Positions 45,399 to 53,178 are shown, counted from the first letter of the stretch. The stretch: 64,000 nt of DNA from Pyrococcus furiosus DSM 3638 (GCF_000007305.1 NC_003413.1:925318-989317), one strand, 5' to 3'. The notes: generated by a model from the letters alone, not told the origin. Made by a program: numbers and translations.

Positions 45399-45716
45399 TC
45401 ATTTGTCCTTAATTCCCTCATTCTCCTTTATCCCCCTCCAACACAAGAGTAACATGAAAGCTCCCATTATAAATGGAATAAGCGGAAACCTATAGAAGAT
45501 CAAACCTGAGAGAATTACAGAGGTTACAATACATATGAGACTCATTCTGAGAACTCCCACTGTCCACAATAAGAAAACGGTGAGACTGGAGATGACATAA
45601 ATAGAACTCATTGAAGTTAAGCGGCTGTAAATGAGATATGAGTTCAGGAATAATGAGGAAATGACAATTATAATCCAGTCAATCGTACGCTTAAATTTCT
45701 CTGGGAGAGACATCAT
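45399..45716 (-). CDS. Small integral membrane protein next to the TnpB element
   Basis: A 105-residue protein with about three to four membrane segments and no recognised family. The frame stays open upstream of the proposed ATG as EEGSFVAVVLLVMMSLP and further to a stop near 45783, running through the end of the tnpB gene. No SD precedes the ATG. The element may have replaced the true 5' end of this gene, so the protein may be a truncated remnant. Confidence 0.45.
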   Translation of the reverse strand: MMSLPEKFKRTIDWIIIVISSLFLNSYLIYSRLTSMSSIYVISSLTVFLLWTVGVLRMSLICIVTSVILSGLIFYRFPLIPFIMGAFMLLLCWRGIKENEGIKDK

Positions 45717-45727
45717 AACAAGTAAGA

Positions 45728-46942
45728 CTACTGCAACAAAAGAGCCCTCCTCAGCCGCCGCATAAAGTAACCGTTCTGGTCAGCCGTGATTTGTGTAATG
45801 TCGATACGGCTGACCTTCCACCCTCCCTTCTTCATCGGGTGGCTTTCGGGGGGAACGGTGACTCCCCACATCTTCAAGGCTTTCAAGCGAACATTCCAAC
45901 TTCCAACAACATCCCTATCAGCCTCAAAACCACATTTGCATTTCAAAACCCTGTGCCCATTCGGGCTTAACTTACCCCCACATATCGGGCACAGGGTGGA
46001 AGTATAAGCGGGGTTAACGAAAATAACTTTTATACCCCTTAATTTCGCCTTGTATTCGATTATGCGCTGGAGTTTCCTAAAACTCCAGCGATGAAGACGA
46101 CCATTCAATTCAGCCGAATACCTAATTGAATCCCTTATTTCTGTTAAATCCTCCAAGGCAATACCACCGTATTTCTCAGCCAATTCAACAATTTTATTGG
46201 CTAATTTGTGATAAAGGTCATCCACTCTATTCCTCTCCCTACTCCCATACTTTTCGAGAAGCTCTTCCCTCTTCTTTCCAACCCTAAGATTCTTCTGAAT
46301 CTTTCTCCGCTTTACAAAATAGCCAGTCCTTATCTCCCTCTCATGGGTAATTATTTGGATAAACTCACCCTTTGGAAGGCAGAGCGTTACATTATTCTCA
46401 TTCAAATCCACGCCGATAAAGTTTTCAGGCTCTCTAATTTCAACCTCTCTGGAGAATACAACGTTAATGAAGAGACCTTTTGGAGTCTTTACTAGCCAAG
46501 CTTGGCCTACCTTCCAACCCTTAAACTTCTCGTGATATTTTGCTGGATAGAATTCTAACTCAATCCTTCCACTCGGAGTGGAGAGTTTTACTATTCTTTT
46601 TTCAAAGTCTAGCTTGAAGAGATGATCGTCGAGCATTATAACTTCCTTCTTGAAAACTGGCTTACCCTTAGCCTTACCCCTCCTCTTGCGGTAACCCCTG
46701 TAAATTTTAGTAGCCATATCTATGGCTGTATAGTGATAGTGGCTTGGTAATTCAGGATACTCCTTGCGGAGGTTTTTGTACGTTTCCTTTTTAAGCCTAT
46801 AAAAGCTAGTAATGTTGTTTTCATATGCATAAGAAATTAGAAAGTTCACAATCTCCCGATAAGTCGAGAAGAGAACATCTAACCCATTAGGTATCTCCTT
46901 GAGTTTGAATTTTGCAGTAAGTTTAATTGTTTCACTCGGCAT
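45728..46942 (-). CDS. tnpB: TnpB family RNA-guided nuclease (IS605 OrfB/IS1341 type)
   Basis: A 404-residue TnpB. The RuvC-like catalytic acids are in place: Asp in IGVDLNENNVTL, Glu in IALEDLTEIRD and Asp in FEADRDVVGSWN. The zinc ribbon is CPICG...CKCG. No TnpA transposase gene lies nearby, so movement would depend on one acting in trans. TnpB proteins use an RNA from the end of their own element to guide DNA cleavage. The last 25 or so codons run past the element hairpin into flanking DNA, so the natural C-terminus may have been changed. It overlaps the RHH gene by 11 bases. Confidence 0.9.
   Translation of the reverse strand: MPSETIKLTAKFKLKEIPNGLDVLFSTYREIVNFLISYAYENNITSFYRLKKETYKNLRKEYPELPSHYHYTAIDMATKIYRGYRKRRGKAKGKPVFKKEVIMLDDHLFKLDFEKRIVKLSTPSGRIELEFYPAKYHEKFKGWKVGQAWLVKTPKGLFINVVFSREVEIREPENFIGVDLNENNVTLCLPKGEFIQIITHEREIRTGYFVKRRKIQKNLRVGKKREELLEKYGSRERNRVDDLYHKLANKIVELAEKYGGIALEDLTEIRDSIRYSAELNGRLHRWSFRKLQRIIEYKAKLRGIKVIFVNPAYTSTLCPICGGKLSPNGHRVLKCKCGFEADRDVVGSWNVRLKALKMWGVTVPPESHPMKKGGWKVSRIDITQITADQNGYFMRRLRRALLLQ
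45778..45815 (-). repeat. Perfect 10-bp hairpin near the 3' end of tnpB
   Basis: GGTCAGCCGT and ACGGCTGACC (45806-45815 and 45778-45787) form a perfect stem with an 18-base loop, inside the last part of the tnpB frame. It has the place and form of a right-end hairpin and of the 3' part of a guide (omega/re) RNA scaffold. Confidence 0.6.
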
Positions 46943-47087
46943 TTTCTAGCTCCTTCTTGGTTTTTCTGATCCACATTTTTATGGCCTCGCTTATTGCCGC
47001 TCCAAGAACCCCCTTTCGTGTCCCGTATTTTAGGGCAACAAGTCTTCTGAATTCTTCTTCTAAATCATCATCAATCACTATAGTCAT
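46932..47087 (-). CDS. Ribbon-helix-helix protein linked to tnpB
   Basis: A 51-residue protein with a ribbon-helix-helix pattern (MTIVIDDDLEEEFRRLVALK then an ISEAIKMWIRK helix), like antitoxins and small repressors. A TATA box (GTTTATAAAC near 47130) would start transcription close to 47110, so the ATG at 47087 is used rather than a start at 47162. The last 11 bases overlap the tnpB start, suggesting coupled translation and possibly autoregulation of tnpB. Confidence 0.65.
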   Translation of the reverse strand: MTIVIDDDLEEEFRRLVALKYGTRKGVLGAAISEAIKMWIRKTKKELENAE

Positions 47088-47181
47088 CTTCCCCACATAC
47101 ATCCACCACCATACATATGGCTCTAGAAGTTTATAAACTTTTTGACGATACAAACCACCCAAACTTAACGCTTTTAACTAT

Positions 47182-47472
47182 CTATAAAACAGCCCATAAG
47201 AATAGACAGAAGTAGTCACGTCTGTGCGTATTCTTAATTTTCCGCGTTGTCAAGGCAGAAATTATGAAAAAGAAAAGGGAATCCACCAAGAGTCCTTTCA
47301 AATTCATGTCACATTCTATTACGATTGTCCCAAGTTCAAGTAGTTTACGGCATAGGTACTCAACGTCCCGTTCACAAATATTTTGCTCAATTTTGAGCAG
47401 ATCTTTAATCGCTCCCAGACGCTCTTGCCAACAAACCCCAGTGCAAAAATGCAGGCAAGCTACATGACAGAT
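47182..47472 (-). pseudogene. Open frame without start codon, likely gene remnant
   Basis: A frame of 96 codons is open on the minus strand from 47472 to a TAG at 47182 but has no ATG, GTG or TTG near its beginning. It reads LGAIKDLLKIEQNICERDVE, then a hydrophobic VDSLFFFIISAL, and runs into the presumed left end of the TnpB element. The helical, charged composition looks protein-like. It could be the broken 5' part of a gene interrupted by the element. The rest of 47088-47520 holds only the RHH promoter and the hairpin; no other feature is seen. Confidence 0.35.
47198..47235 (-). repeat. Imperfect hairpin upstream of the RHH-tnpB pair
   Basis: AAGAATA (47198-47204) pairs with TATTCTT (47229-47235), with further pairing ACAG/CTGT inside. 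It is a good candidate for the left-end hairpin of the TnpB element. Confidence 0.4.
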
Positions 47473-47520
47473 TTAAGGCACGAAACATCATTTCCACAAA
47501 TATCATAAACAAAAAATTAG

Positions 47521-48204
47521 TCAGCATAAGATAGAATCCTCAGCTAAAACGTCGAACTCGACCTTTCCTATTCCTTCTATCCACGCCTCAATGTGGTCAC
47601 CATGCCTCAATGACCCTACCCCAGGAGGAGTTCCAGTAGCAATTATATCTCCCGGCTCGAGGGTCATTATATTAGATATGTATTCGATGAGCTGAGGAAT
47701 CTTGAATATCATCTGGCTAGTCCTTCCAAGCTGTCTAACTTCCCCGTTAACTTTTAGTCCTATCTCCAAGTCTGAGGGATCTAGCTCTCTCTTGTCAACT
47801 ATCCTCGGACCAACGGGAGCAAATGTGTCAAACCCCTTAGATACAGTCCATGGGTGTCCCATTTTTCTAGCTTTCTCCTGAAGATCCCTAGCGGTTATGT
47901 CGAGAATAATTGTATAACCCAACACATAGTCAAAAGCCTTTTCTGCAGGAACTTTCTTGGCTTTCTTCCCTATAATTACTCCCAATTCTACTTCGTGGTC
48001 TACTCTCTTGCTAATCTTTGGAAGTATAATGGGCTCTCCTGGGCCAATTAGTGCTGAAGGAGGCTTAAGAAATATTATGGGCTCGGTGGGTGGATTGTCA
48101 CCCATCTCTTTTGCATGCTCTGCATAGTTCTTTGCTAGAGCTATTATCTTGGTTGGCCTTAGCTCATAATAGCTATCTCTAAAAGGAAGCCTAACAAAAC
48201 TCAT
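47521..48204 (-). CDS. Fumarylacetoacetate hydrolase family protein
   Basis: A 227-residue enzyme of the FAH superfamily, which cleaves or decarboxylates 2-keto acids in degradation of aromatic compounds and related acids. Metal ligands are in DHEVELGVIIGKKAK (Glu) and YTIILDITARDLQ (Asp); TGTPPGVG is the usual C-terminal signature. The ATG at 48204 has the SD AGGTGAT. It follows the nitrilase-like gene with 5 bases between, so the two are co-expressed. Many archaeal members are oxaloacetate decarboxylases or acylpyruvases; the substrate is uncertain. Confidence 0.9.
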   Translation of the reverse strand: MSFVRLPFRDSYYELRPTKIIALAKNYAEHAKEMGDNPPTEPIIFLKPPSALIGPGEPIILPKISKRVDHEVELGVIIGKKAKKVPAEKAFDYVLGYTIILDITARDLQEKARKMGHPWTVSKGFDTFAPVGPRIVDKRELDPSDLEIGLKVNGEVRQLGRTSQMIFKIPQLIEYISNIMTLEPGDIIATGTPPGVGSLRHGDHIEAWIEGIGKVEFDVLAEDSILC

Positions 48205-48209
48205 GCTCA

Positions 48210-48998
48210 TCACCTAAAGTAATATTCCGGCCTCCTATCCTTGAAGATATCATTTAAATCGTTTATCCTCTTGTTTCTTACTAATGAGATGTCTACTTCT
48301 GCAACTCCCACCTCTTCTTCAGTTTCGCTTCCCATGGCTAGAACTTCCGCTTTTGGAGAGGCAATCAAGCTTTTTCCAATGAATCTTAGCCCTCTTTCTT
48401 CTCCTACTCTATCTGCAGTTATTATATATACCCTGTTTTCAAGAGCCCTTATGGGCATGGCTCTAGGAGCATAGGGCATAACTAAATTGGCTGGATGAGC
48501 TATAATATCCGCTCCTTTCAAGGCAAGAGTTCTGGCAGATTCAGGGAAAAACCAATCGAAGCATATCATAATTCCTACTCTTATAAACCCCAGGTCAAAT
48601 ACATTAAAGCCAAGATCCCCCGGGTCAAAGAATACCTTCTCCCTATAAAAGAGGTGGATCTTTCTATATTTTCCCAGGTAGCCAGTGGGACCTACGAGAA
48701 CTGCTGAATTGTATAAGCGATCGTTATATTTTTCAGCAGTACCTGCCACAATGTAGACCTCTAAATCTCCAGCAAGGTCCATGAGAAAGGTAGTTGTTTC
48801 TCCTTCAGGTATTCTTTGAGCTATTTCAAATACTTCATCTCTGCTTTCAAAATTGTATCCAGTGTCAAAAAGCTCAGGGAGAACTATGAGTTTAGCTTCT
48901 CTCTTTGCTGCCTCTTTTACTAATTTTTCAGCCTTTGAGAGATTCTTGTCAAGTTCAAGTATTTTAGGTTCCATTTGCACATAGGCAACCTTAACCAT
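48210..48998 (-). CDS. Nitrilase/amidase superfamily hydrolase
   Basis: A 262-residue carbon-nitrogen hydrolase with the Glu-Lys-Cys triad: Glu42 (LPELFDTGYNF), Lys in YRKIHLF (about 113) and Cys in GIMICFDWFFPE (about 146). It resembles the characterised Pyrococcus abyssi nitrilase and omega-amidase-like enzymes. If it acts as an omega-amidase it would make a 2-keto acid that could pass to the FAH-like partner downstream, but that is inference. A TATA-like ATACTAAATAAG lies about 30 bases upstream and the SD is GGGGGG. Confidence 0.9.
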   Translation of the reverse strand: MVKVAYVQMEPKILELDKNLSKAEKLVKEAAKREAKLIVLPELFDTGYNFESRDEVFEIAQRIPEGETTTFLMDLAGDLEVYIVAGTAEKYNDRLYNSAVLVGPTGYLGKYRKIHLFYREKVFFDPGDLGFNVFDLGFIRVGIMICFDWFFPESARTLALKGADIIAHPANLVMPYAPRAMPIRALENRVYIITADRVGEERGLRFIGKSLIASPKAEVLAMGSETEEEVGVAEVDISLVRNKRINDLNDIFKDRRPEYYFR

Positions 48999-49242
48999 GA
49001 TAACCCCCCATATCTAGTTGCTTATTTAGTATTTCAATGTTTAGATTATAAGAAAAACTCTCAGATCTCCTAAGATCACATTTTTTCAATTCTGTTAGTT
49101 GCCTTGCCAATAAAATAGTTTTAAGATGACAAAAGATTGAAAATTTTTTGTGTCTGTATCGCATTCAATGATTATAATCAAATAACCAGCCAATTAAGCA
49201 AAATGTCCTAAGAACTTGGGGAAAATGTAAAAACCAATAAAA

Positions 49243-49250
49243 CTTAAAAA
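49243..49250 (+). promoter_or_regulatory. TATA box for the L41e/metallophosphoesterase transcript
   Basis: CTTAAAAA lies about 49 bases before the L41e start, giving a leader of about 25 bases with the SD AAGGAGGTGATG. The remaining gap from 48999 holds only the divergent nitrilase promoter; nothing else was seen. Confidence 0.5.
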
Positions 49251-49294
49251 TTGACTTAGAAGGTAAAAATTGGGAAAATAAGGAGGTGATGATC

Positions 49295-49408
49295 ATGAAG
49301 AGGAGACCAAGGAAATGGAAAAAGAAAGGTAGAATGAGGTGGAAGTGGATTAAGAAGAGAATAAGGAGGCTGAAGAGACAGAGGAAGAAAGAGAGAGGTC
49401 TAATCTGA
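49295..49408 (+). CDS. rpl41e: Ribosomal protein L41e
   Basis: A tiny gene encoding 37 residues, starting [18 protein letters not shown] and ending KERGLI; over half of the residues are Lys or Arg. This is the single basic helix of L41e (eL41), which bridges the two ribosomal subunits. It has a full SD (GGAGGTGATG) 5-6 bases before the ATG. Its stop TGA overlaps the ATG of the metallophosphoesterase gene (TGATG), so the two are translated together. Confidence 0.93.
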
Positions 49409-50061
49409 TGGCTTTTTTTGAAGATTTTTCCCTTTATTCTTTAGAATTTGAAACATCTTTAGGAAAAACTCTAATTTTTGCAGATCCTCATCTCGGTTTT
49501 GAAATAGCTAAAGGTGTTAGAATTAGGTCGAGGTTAGAAGAAAAACTTGCAAATTTTATAAAATCCAAGAATCCAGATGCAATAATAATATTAGGAGATA
49601 TAAAGGAGGAAATTGGACTGAGCAGTTTTACTCGAAAGATTTTGATGTCGTTCTTTTTAGAGCTTAAAGATTACATAGTAATAATCACAAAGGGAAATCA
49701 TGATGGGAGAATAGAAGAAGTCACTAAAAACTTCGATAACATAAATGTTGTCGAATACTATTTGCTCGATGACGTTCTATTTTTTCATGGTCACAAAGTT
49801 GCACCTCCAATAGAGTTTAAGATTGCATTTTTAGGCCATGCTCACCCTGTTATTTATGTAAACGTTAAAGGAATTAAGAAAAAAGCAAAATGTTTCATAA
49901 AAGCTGGAAGGTATGTAGTTTTGCCAACAATAAATCCCTTTTACGAGGGAATTGAGACCAAACAAGCGATAAAAATGATTCCTACGCTCAAAGAAGTAAA
50001 AACAGTTGATGTAGTTATTCCCCCTGGGATTTACCTAGGCCAATATACCATAGATATCTAA
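49408..50061 (+). CDS. Metallophosphoesterase (archaeal SbcD-related type)
   Basis: A 217-residue phosphoesterase with the full metal motif set: FADPHLGFE, IILGDIKEE, KGNHDGR, FFHGHK and GHAHP. It belongs to the small archaeal calcineurin-like family distantly related to the nuclease SbcD/Mre11. The substrate is unknown. Its ATG overlaps the L41e stop, so it has no separate promoter. It ends 72 bases before the phosphate permease gene. Confidence 0.85.
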   Translation: MAFFEDFSLYSLEFETSLGKTLIFADPHLGFEIAKGVRIRSRLEEKLANFIKSKNPDAIIILGDIKEEIGLSSFTRKILMSFFLELKDYIVIITKGNHDGRIEEVTKNFDNINVVEYYLLDDVLFFHGHKVAPPIEFKIAFLGHAHPVIYVNVKGIKKKAKCFIKAGRYVVLPTINPFYEGIETKQAIKMIPTLKEVKTVDVVIPPGIYLGQYTIDI

Positions 50062-50068
50062 TCAACGA

Positions 50069-50078
50069 TCTATATAGA
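50069..50078. promoter_or_regulatory. Palindrome TCTATATAGA upstream of the phosphate permease gene
   Basis: This is the same perfect 10-bp dyad as upstream of pstS, placed 55 bases before the ATG and just upstream of a TATA-like CTATATATTTT (50087). Its repeated use at two phosphate-uptake loci 15 kb apart is the evidence for a regulatory role. Confidence 0.4.
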
Positions 50079-50132
50079 ATACTGAGCTATATATTTTCTA
50101 TAGCGGTAAAATATTTATTTGGAGGGAAACAC

Positions 50133-51371
50133 ATGCAACTGGGGTTCGCCATGCTTGCTGATCCAATTTTGTTAATTACGATACTTTTGGGATTTGCAAT
50201 GGCCTGGGCAATAGGTGCAAATGATGCTGCTAATTCCATGAGCACCGCCGTAGGTGCAGGAGCAATAACACCCAGACAGGCCGTGATAATTGCTGGAGTT
50301 CTTGAATTTATGGGAGCTTATTTCTTTGGAAAGACAGTTACAGAGACAATTAGAAAAGGCATCATCGATCCCTCAAAAATTACAGATCCAAATGTCTTAA
50401 TATTTGGCTCAATAGCGGCATTAATTGGTGCAACAATATGGCTAGTAATCGCAACAAAATATGGACTTCCAGTATCTACTACTCACTCAATAATAGGGGG
50501 GATAGTGGGTTATGGAATTGTTTATGGAGGAATGTCAATAGTAAATTGGGATAAGATGATTAAAGTAGTTCTCAGTTGGATACTCTCCCCAATCGTCGGA
50601 GCAATCTTTGCATACCTAGTATTCAGAGCGCTAAGTAAAACGGTTCTTCAAAGCAAGGACCCTGTGAAAAGTGCAAAGAGATGGTCTCCATTCTGGATAG
50701 GGCTAGCATTTGTGGTCATTGGAACAATGTTCTACATAAAGGTTCTACACGGTAATTCATTACTTGAAGGATTTCTCAAATACGGAATGCCAGCTGGAAT
50801 TCTAACATTCATAGTAGTCTCCTTAATATTGGAAAAGAGATTTCCAGCCACTGATCCCTATCTTGGAGCTGAGAGAGTATTTAGAAGGGTGCAGGTTATA
50901 ACATCAGCATACGTTGCACTTGCCCACGGAGCAAACGACGTTGCTAATGCAATAGGACCAGTGGCAGCAGTTTATACAGTGGCAATGTTCGGTCTTGCTG
51001 GAGCAAAGGTGCCAGTTCCAAGGTGGATATTGGCCCTTGGAGGACTGGGAATAGCAATAGGTGTCGCAACTTATGGATATAAAGTTATGGAAACCGTTGG
51101 AAAGAAAATAACAGAGCTGACAAACACTAGAGGGTTTACAATAGACTTTTCAGCAGCTACGGTAGTTTTGATTGCCTCTTGGTTGGGGATGCCAATATCT
51201 ACTACTCACACAGTAGTTGGTGCCGTAATTGGAGTTGGTCTTGCAAGAGGAATAAAAGCGATAAACAAGGATATAGTTAAGGACATAATAATCTCGTGGT
51301 TCGTTACAGTTCCAGCTGCAGGAGTAATAGCTGGAATAATATTTAAGGCCTTAATGATGTTAATGGGGTGA
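50133..51371 (+). CDS. PiT-type inorganic phosphate transporter
   Basis: A 412-residue permease with about 10-11 membrane helices and the two PiT repeats: GANDAANSMSTAVGAGAITP with PVSTTHSIIGGIVGYG in the first half, and HGANDVANAIGPVAAV with PISTTHTVVGAVIGVG in the second. It imports phosphate with protons or sodium ions, at lower affinity than Pst. The SD is GGAGGG. The DUF47 partner follows after 4 bases. Confidence 0.94.
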   Translation: MQLGFAMLADPILLITILLGFAMAWAIGANDAANSMSTAVGAGAITPRQAVIIAGVLEFMGAYFFGKTVTETIRKGIIDPSKITDPNVLIFGSIAALIGATIWLVIATKYGLPVSTTHSIIGGIVGYGIVYGGMSIVNWDKMIKVVLSWILSPIVGAIFAYLVFRALSKTVLQSKDPVKSAKRWSPFWIGLAFVVIGTMFYIKVLHGNSLLEGFLKYGMPAGILTFIVVSLILEKRFPATDPYLGAERVFRRVQVITSAYVALAHGANDVANAIGPVAAVYTVAMFGLAGAKVPVPRWILALGGLGIAIGVATYGYKVMETVGKKITELTNTRGFTIDFSAATVVLIASWLGMPISTTHTVVGAVIGVGLARGIKAINKDIVKDIIISWFVTVPAAGVIAGIIFKALMMLMG

Positions 51372-51375
51372 TACC

Positions 51376-52044
51376 ATGCAGGTTTGGACGAAACTCTTTG
51401 CTAAAAGTCCATTCAAGCCTCTTATAAAGCATGCAGAGGTTGTAGTTGAGACTGTAGAAACATTGGAAAAAGCCTTAGAGGCATGGGCTAAGGGAGATTA
51501 CGAAAAAATGAAGGAGCTTGCAGTGGAAGTTGACAGACTTGAGGATGTTGCTGATAGAATAAAGATGGAACTTAGGGAAAGCATAACTGCAAAGCTCTTA
51601 ATGCCCGTTCAGAGGAGTGATGTTCTAGAATACCTCCACATGCAGGATAAAATAGCTGATGCTGCTGAAGATACAGCTAAGTGGCTACTGGTGAGAGATA
51701 GAGGGAATGTGCCTGAAGACATCAAAGATATTATTCTAAAAATGGGAAAAGAGAGCATAAGAGCAGCAAAGTTAGTTTATGAAGCAATAAAGCAGATGGA
51801 CATGGTAGTAGAGAGTGGATTTTCTGAGAATGAAATAAAGAAAGAATACGACCTCATAAGGCAAATAGAGGAAGTAGAAAACAAAATTGATGGTCTAGAC
51901 ACCAAACTTATGAGACTAGTCTTAAATGCTAACATTAGCTGGACTGAAGGGATATACCTCCTTAATATAGGCAGAACTATAAGCAACATTTCAGATAAAG
52001 CAAAGGATGCCGCAGAAAGAATAAGAATAATGATGAGTAAATAA
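51376..52044 (+). CDS. DUF47/PhoU-like accessory protein of the phosphate permease
   Basis: A 222-residue helical protein of the DUF47 (TIGR00153) family, distantly related to PhoU. It has EVDRLEDVADRIKMELRESI in the first half and VENKIDGLDTKLMRLVL and GRTISNISDKAKDAAERI in the second, the two PhoU-type metal-binding repeats. It is encoded directly after the PiT gene, as in many prokaryotes, and is thought to control that transporter. Its 3' end faces the RAM-domain gene 6 bases away. Confidence 0.92.
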   Translation: MQVWTKLFAKSPFKPLIKHAEVVVETVETLEKALEAWAKGDYEKMKELAVEVDRLEDVADRIKMELRESITAKLLMPVQRSDVLEYLHMQDKIADAAEDTAKWLLVRDRGNVPEDIKDIILKMGKESIRAAKLVYEAIKQMDMVVESGFSENEIKKEYDLIRQIEEVENKIDGLDTKLMRLVLNANISWTEGIYLLNIGRTISNISDKAKDAAERIRIMMSK

Positions 52045-52050
52045 AAGAGA

Positions 52051-52278
52051 TCAGATGGCAATCATAGTCGAAGTCATCTGAACTTCTGGCATCTTTCTTA
52101 TCTTTTCTGTTATAAACTGGTCAAGGTCTTTTAGAGTGTCGGTCTCTACCTTAACTATTAGGTCGTATTCTCCATAGACTACGTAGGCTTCTTTAACTTC
52201 TGGCATAGCTAGTAATTTCTCCATAACTTCTCTTTCCTTACCAGCTGCCGTTACCATCAAGATAAAGGCTGTAACCAC
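52051..52278 (-). CDS. Stand-alone RAM (Lrp/AsnC effector) domain protein
   Basis: A 75-residue protein made only of the RAM ligand-binding domain of Lrp/AsnC regulators, with no DNA-binding part. Typical segments are FILMVTAAGKEREVMEKLLA and VVYGEYDLIVKVETDTL. Such proteins bind amino acids and can pair with full-length Lrp proteins. The start is GTG after the SD GGTGATG. The IS6-type element lies 59 bases upstream, so it is inserted near this gene's promoter side. Confidence 0.88.
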   Translation of the reverse strand: MVTAFILMVTAAGKEREVMEKLLAMPEVKEAYVVYGEYDLIVKVETDTLKDLDQFITEKIRKMPEVQMTSTMIAI

Positions 52279-52337
52279 TTTTCATCACCAAATTAACTTA
52301 CGCTCTCTAGTATTTAAATGTTGCCTTTGCTTGCCCT

Positions 52338-53116
52338 GATACTGTCAGGATAACTGGGGTATCACCTCCTGAAGCCATTCAGTCACATCACCAGGCGGTC
52401 CACCAAACCGAGAATGAATTCTAACAAAATTATACCAGAATGAAAACAGAAAAACAAACCTGTGAACCCTCCTCCAGTCTCTAGCCCTGAAGTTATTCCA
52501 GAAACGCTTTGTTCTCTCTTTAACAGTCCTAAACCAGCGCTCAACACAGTTCCTCGGCCCGAAAGTCACATGCAGATAATCCAGCCCGAGAGATTTAAAC
52601 GCTGATTTATACCACGGCCCTTTGTCAACCAGGAAAATTGGCTGTCCCTCGCAGGATTTCAAAACAACTAGAATGAAGTCCCTGGCAATCCACCAGTTCC
52701 TAACGCTTGTAATCCATACTGCTAGGATTTCTTTGCTCTCAACGTCGATTGCAGCCCAGAGAAATCTCTTCTGGCCGTTGATCTTTATCACTGTCTCGTC
52801 AATTGCGATGAAGTTTCTCTGTTTTTTGACTGCGAGGATTTTCGGCTGGTAAACTGCTTTCGCGAATTTTTGGACTGTTTCCCAGACTGTTGTGTGGCTG
52901 ATTTCGAGGATTGTTCCTACCTGTCTGTAACTTAGTCCGTGCAGGTACAGGTTTATTGCCCTGGTTTTCTTTTTTGCTGGGATTTTGTTCCGGCGAAAGG
53001 TTTTTAAGACTGAAACCAGTAAGTAGATAATGGTTTCAGTCCTCATTTCTCTCCCCTTTTCTGAAGAGGTATCAGAAACTTAAACCTAACGTCCCACTGC
53101 TTATCCTGACAGTGTC
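52338..53116. mobile_element. Complete IS6-type insertion sequence, 779 bp
   Basis: The ends are inverted repeats of 16 bp with one mismatch: GATACTGTCAGGATAA at 52338-52353 and its complement (GACACTGTCAGGATAA) at 53101-53116. A 9-bp direct repeat GCTTGCCCT flanks both ends (52329-52337 and 53117-53125) and marks the target duplication. The transposase is intact, so the insertion may be recent and able to move. P. furiosus is known to carry several IS6-type elements (ISPfu group); which one this is was not determined. Confidence 0.93.
52345..53046 (-). CDS. IS6 family transposase
   Basis: A 233-residue DDE transposase. The N-terminus has an HTH (LHGLSYRQVGTILEISHTTV). The catalytic residues are Asp in FIAIDETVI, Asp in IFLVDKGPWY and Glu in RNCVERWFRTVKERTKRFW. 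The frame is complete and fills almost the whole element. IS6 transposases work by replicative cointegrate formation. Confidence 0.94.
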   Translation of the reverse strand: MRTETIIYLLVSVLKTFRRNKIPAKKKTRAINLYLHGLSYRQVGTILEISHTTVWETVQKFAKAVYQPKILAVKKQRNFIAIDETVIKINGQKRFLWAAIDVESKEILAVWITSVRNWWIARDFILVVLKSCEGQPIFLVDKGPWYKSAFKSLGLDYLHVTFGPRNCVERWFRTVKERTKRFWNNFRARDWRRVHRFVFLFSFWYNFVRIHSRFGGPPGDVTEWLQEVIPQLS

Positions 53117-53178
53117 GCTTGCCCTCATCGACACTCTAATAAATAGCCAAAACTAATACTGTGCCCAGGGGGAAGAAT

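Larger units (their letters stand above)
45778..47235 (-). mobile_element. TnpB element (IS605/IS1341-like) bounded by hairpins
   Basis: The unit comprises an upstream hairpin, the RHH gene, tnpB and a downstream hairpin, and measures about 1.46 kb. IS200/IS605-type elements end in hairpins instead of inverted repeats and make no target duplication, which fits. Exact borders cannot be set from sequence alone. Confidence 0.6.

Noticed and set aside
47088-47162. Upstream start for the RHH protein giving 76 residues
   Set aside because: The likely TATA box GTTTATAAAC lies inside this extension, so the transcript would begin after it.
47264-47467. 67-codon plus-strand frame near the TnpB element
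   Set aside because: Low-complexity Ser/Arg-rich translation without SD; the opposite strand frame looks more protein-like.
49281-49297. GTGATGA resembling a box C of a C/D sRNA
   Set aside because: It is the Shine-Dalgarno region of the L41e gene and no D box or second box pair follows.
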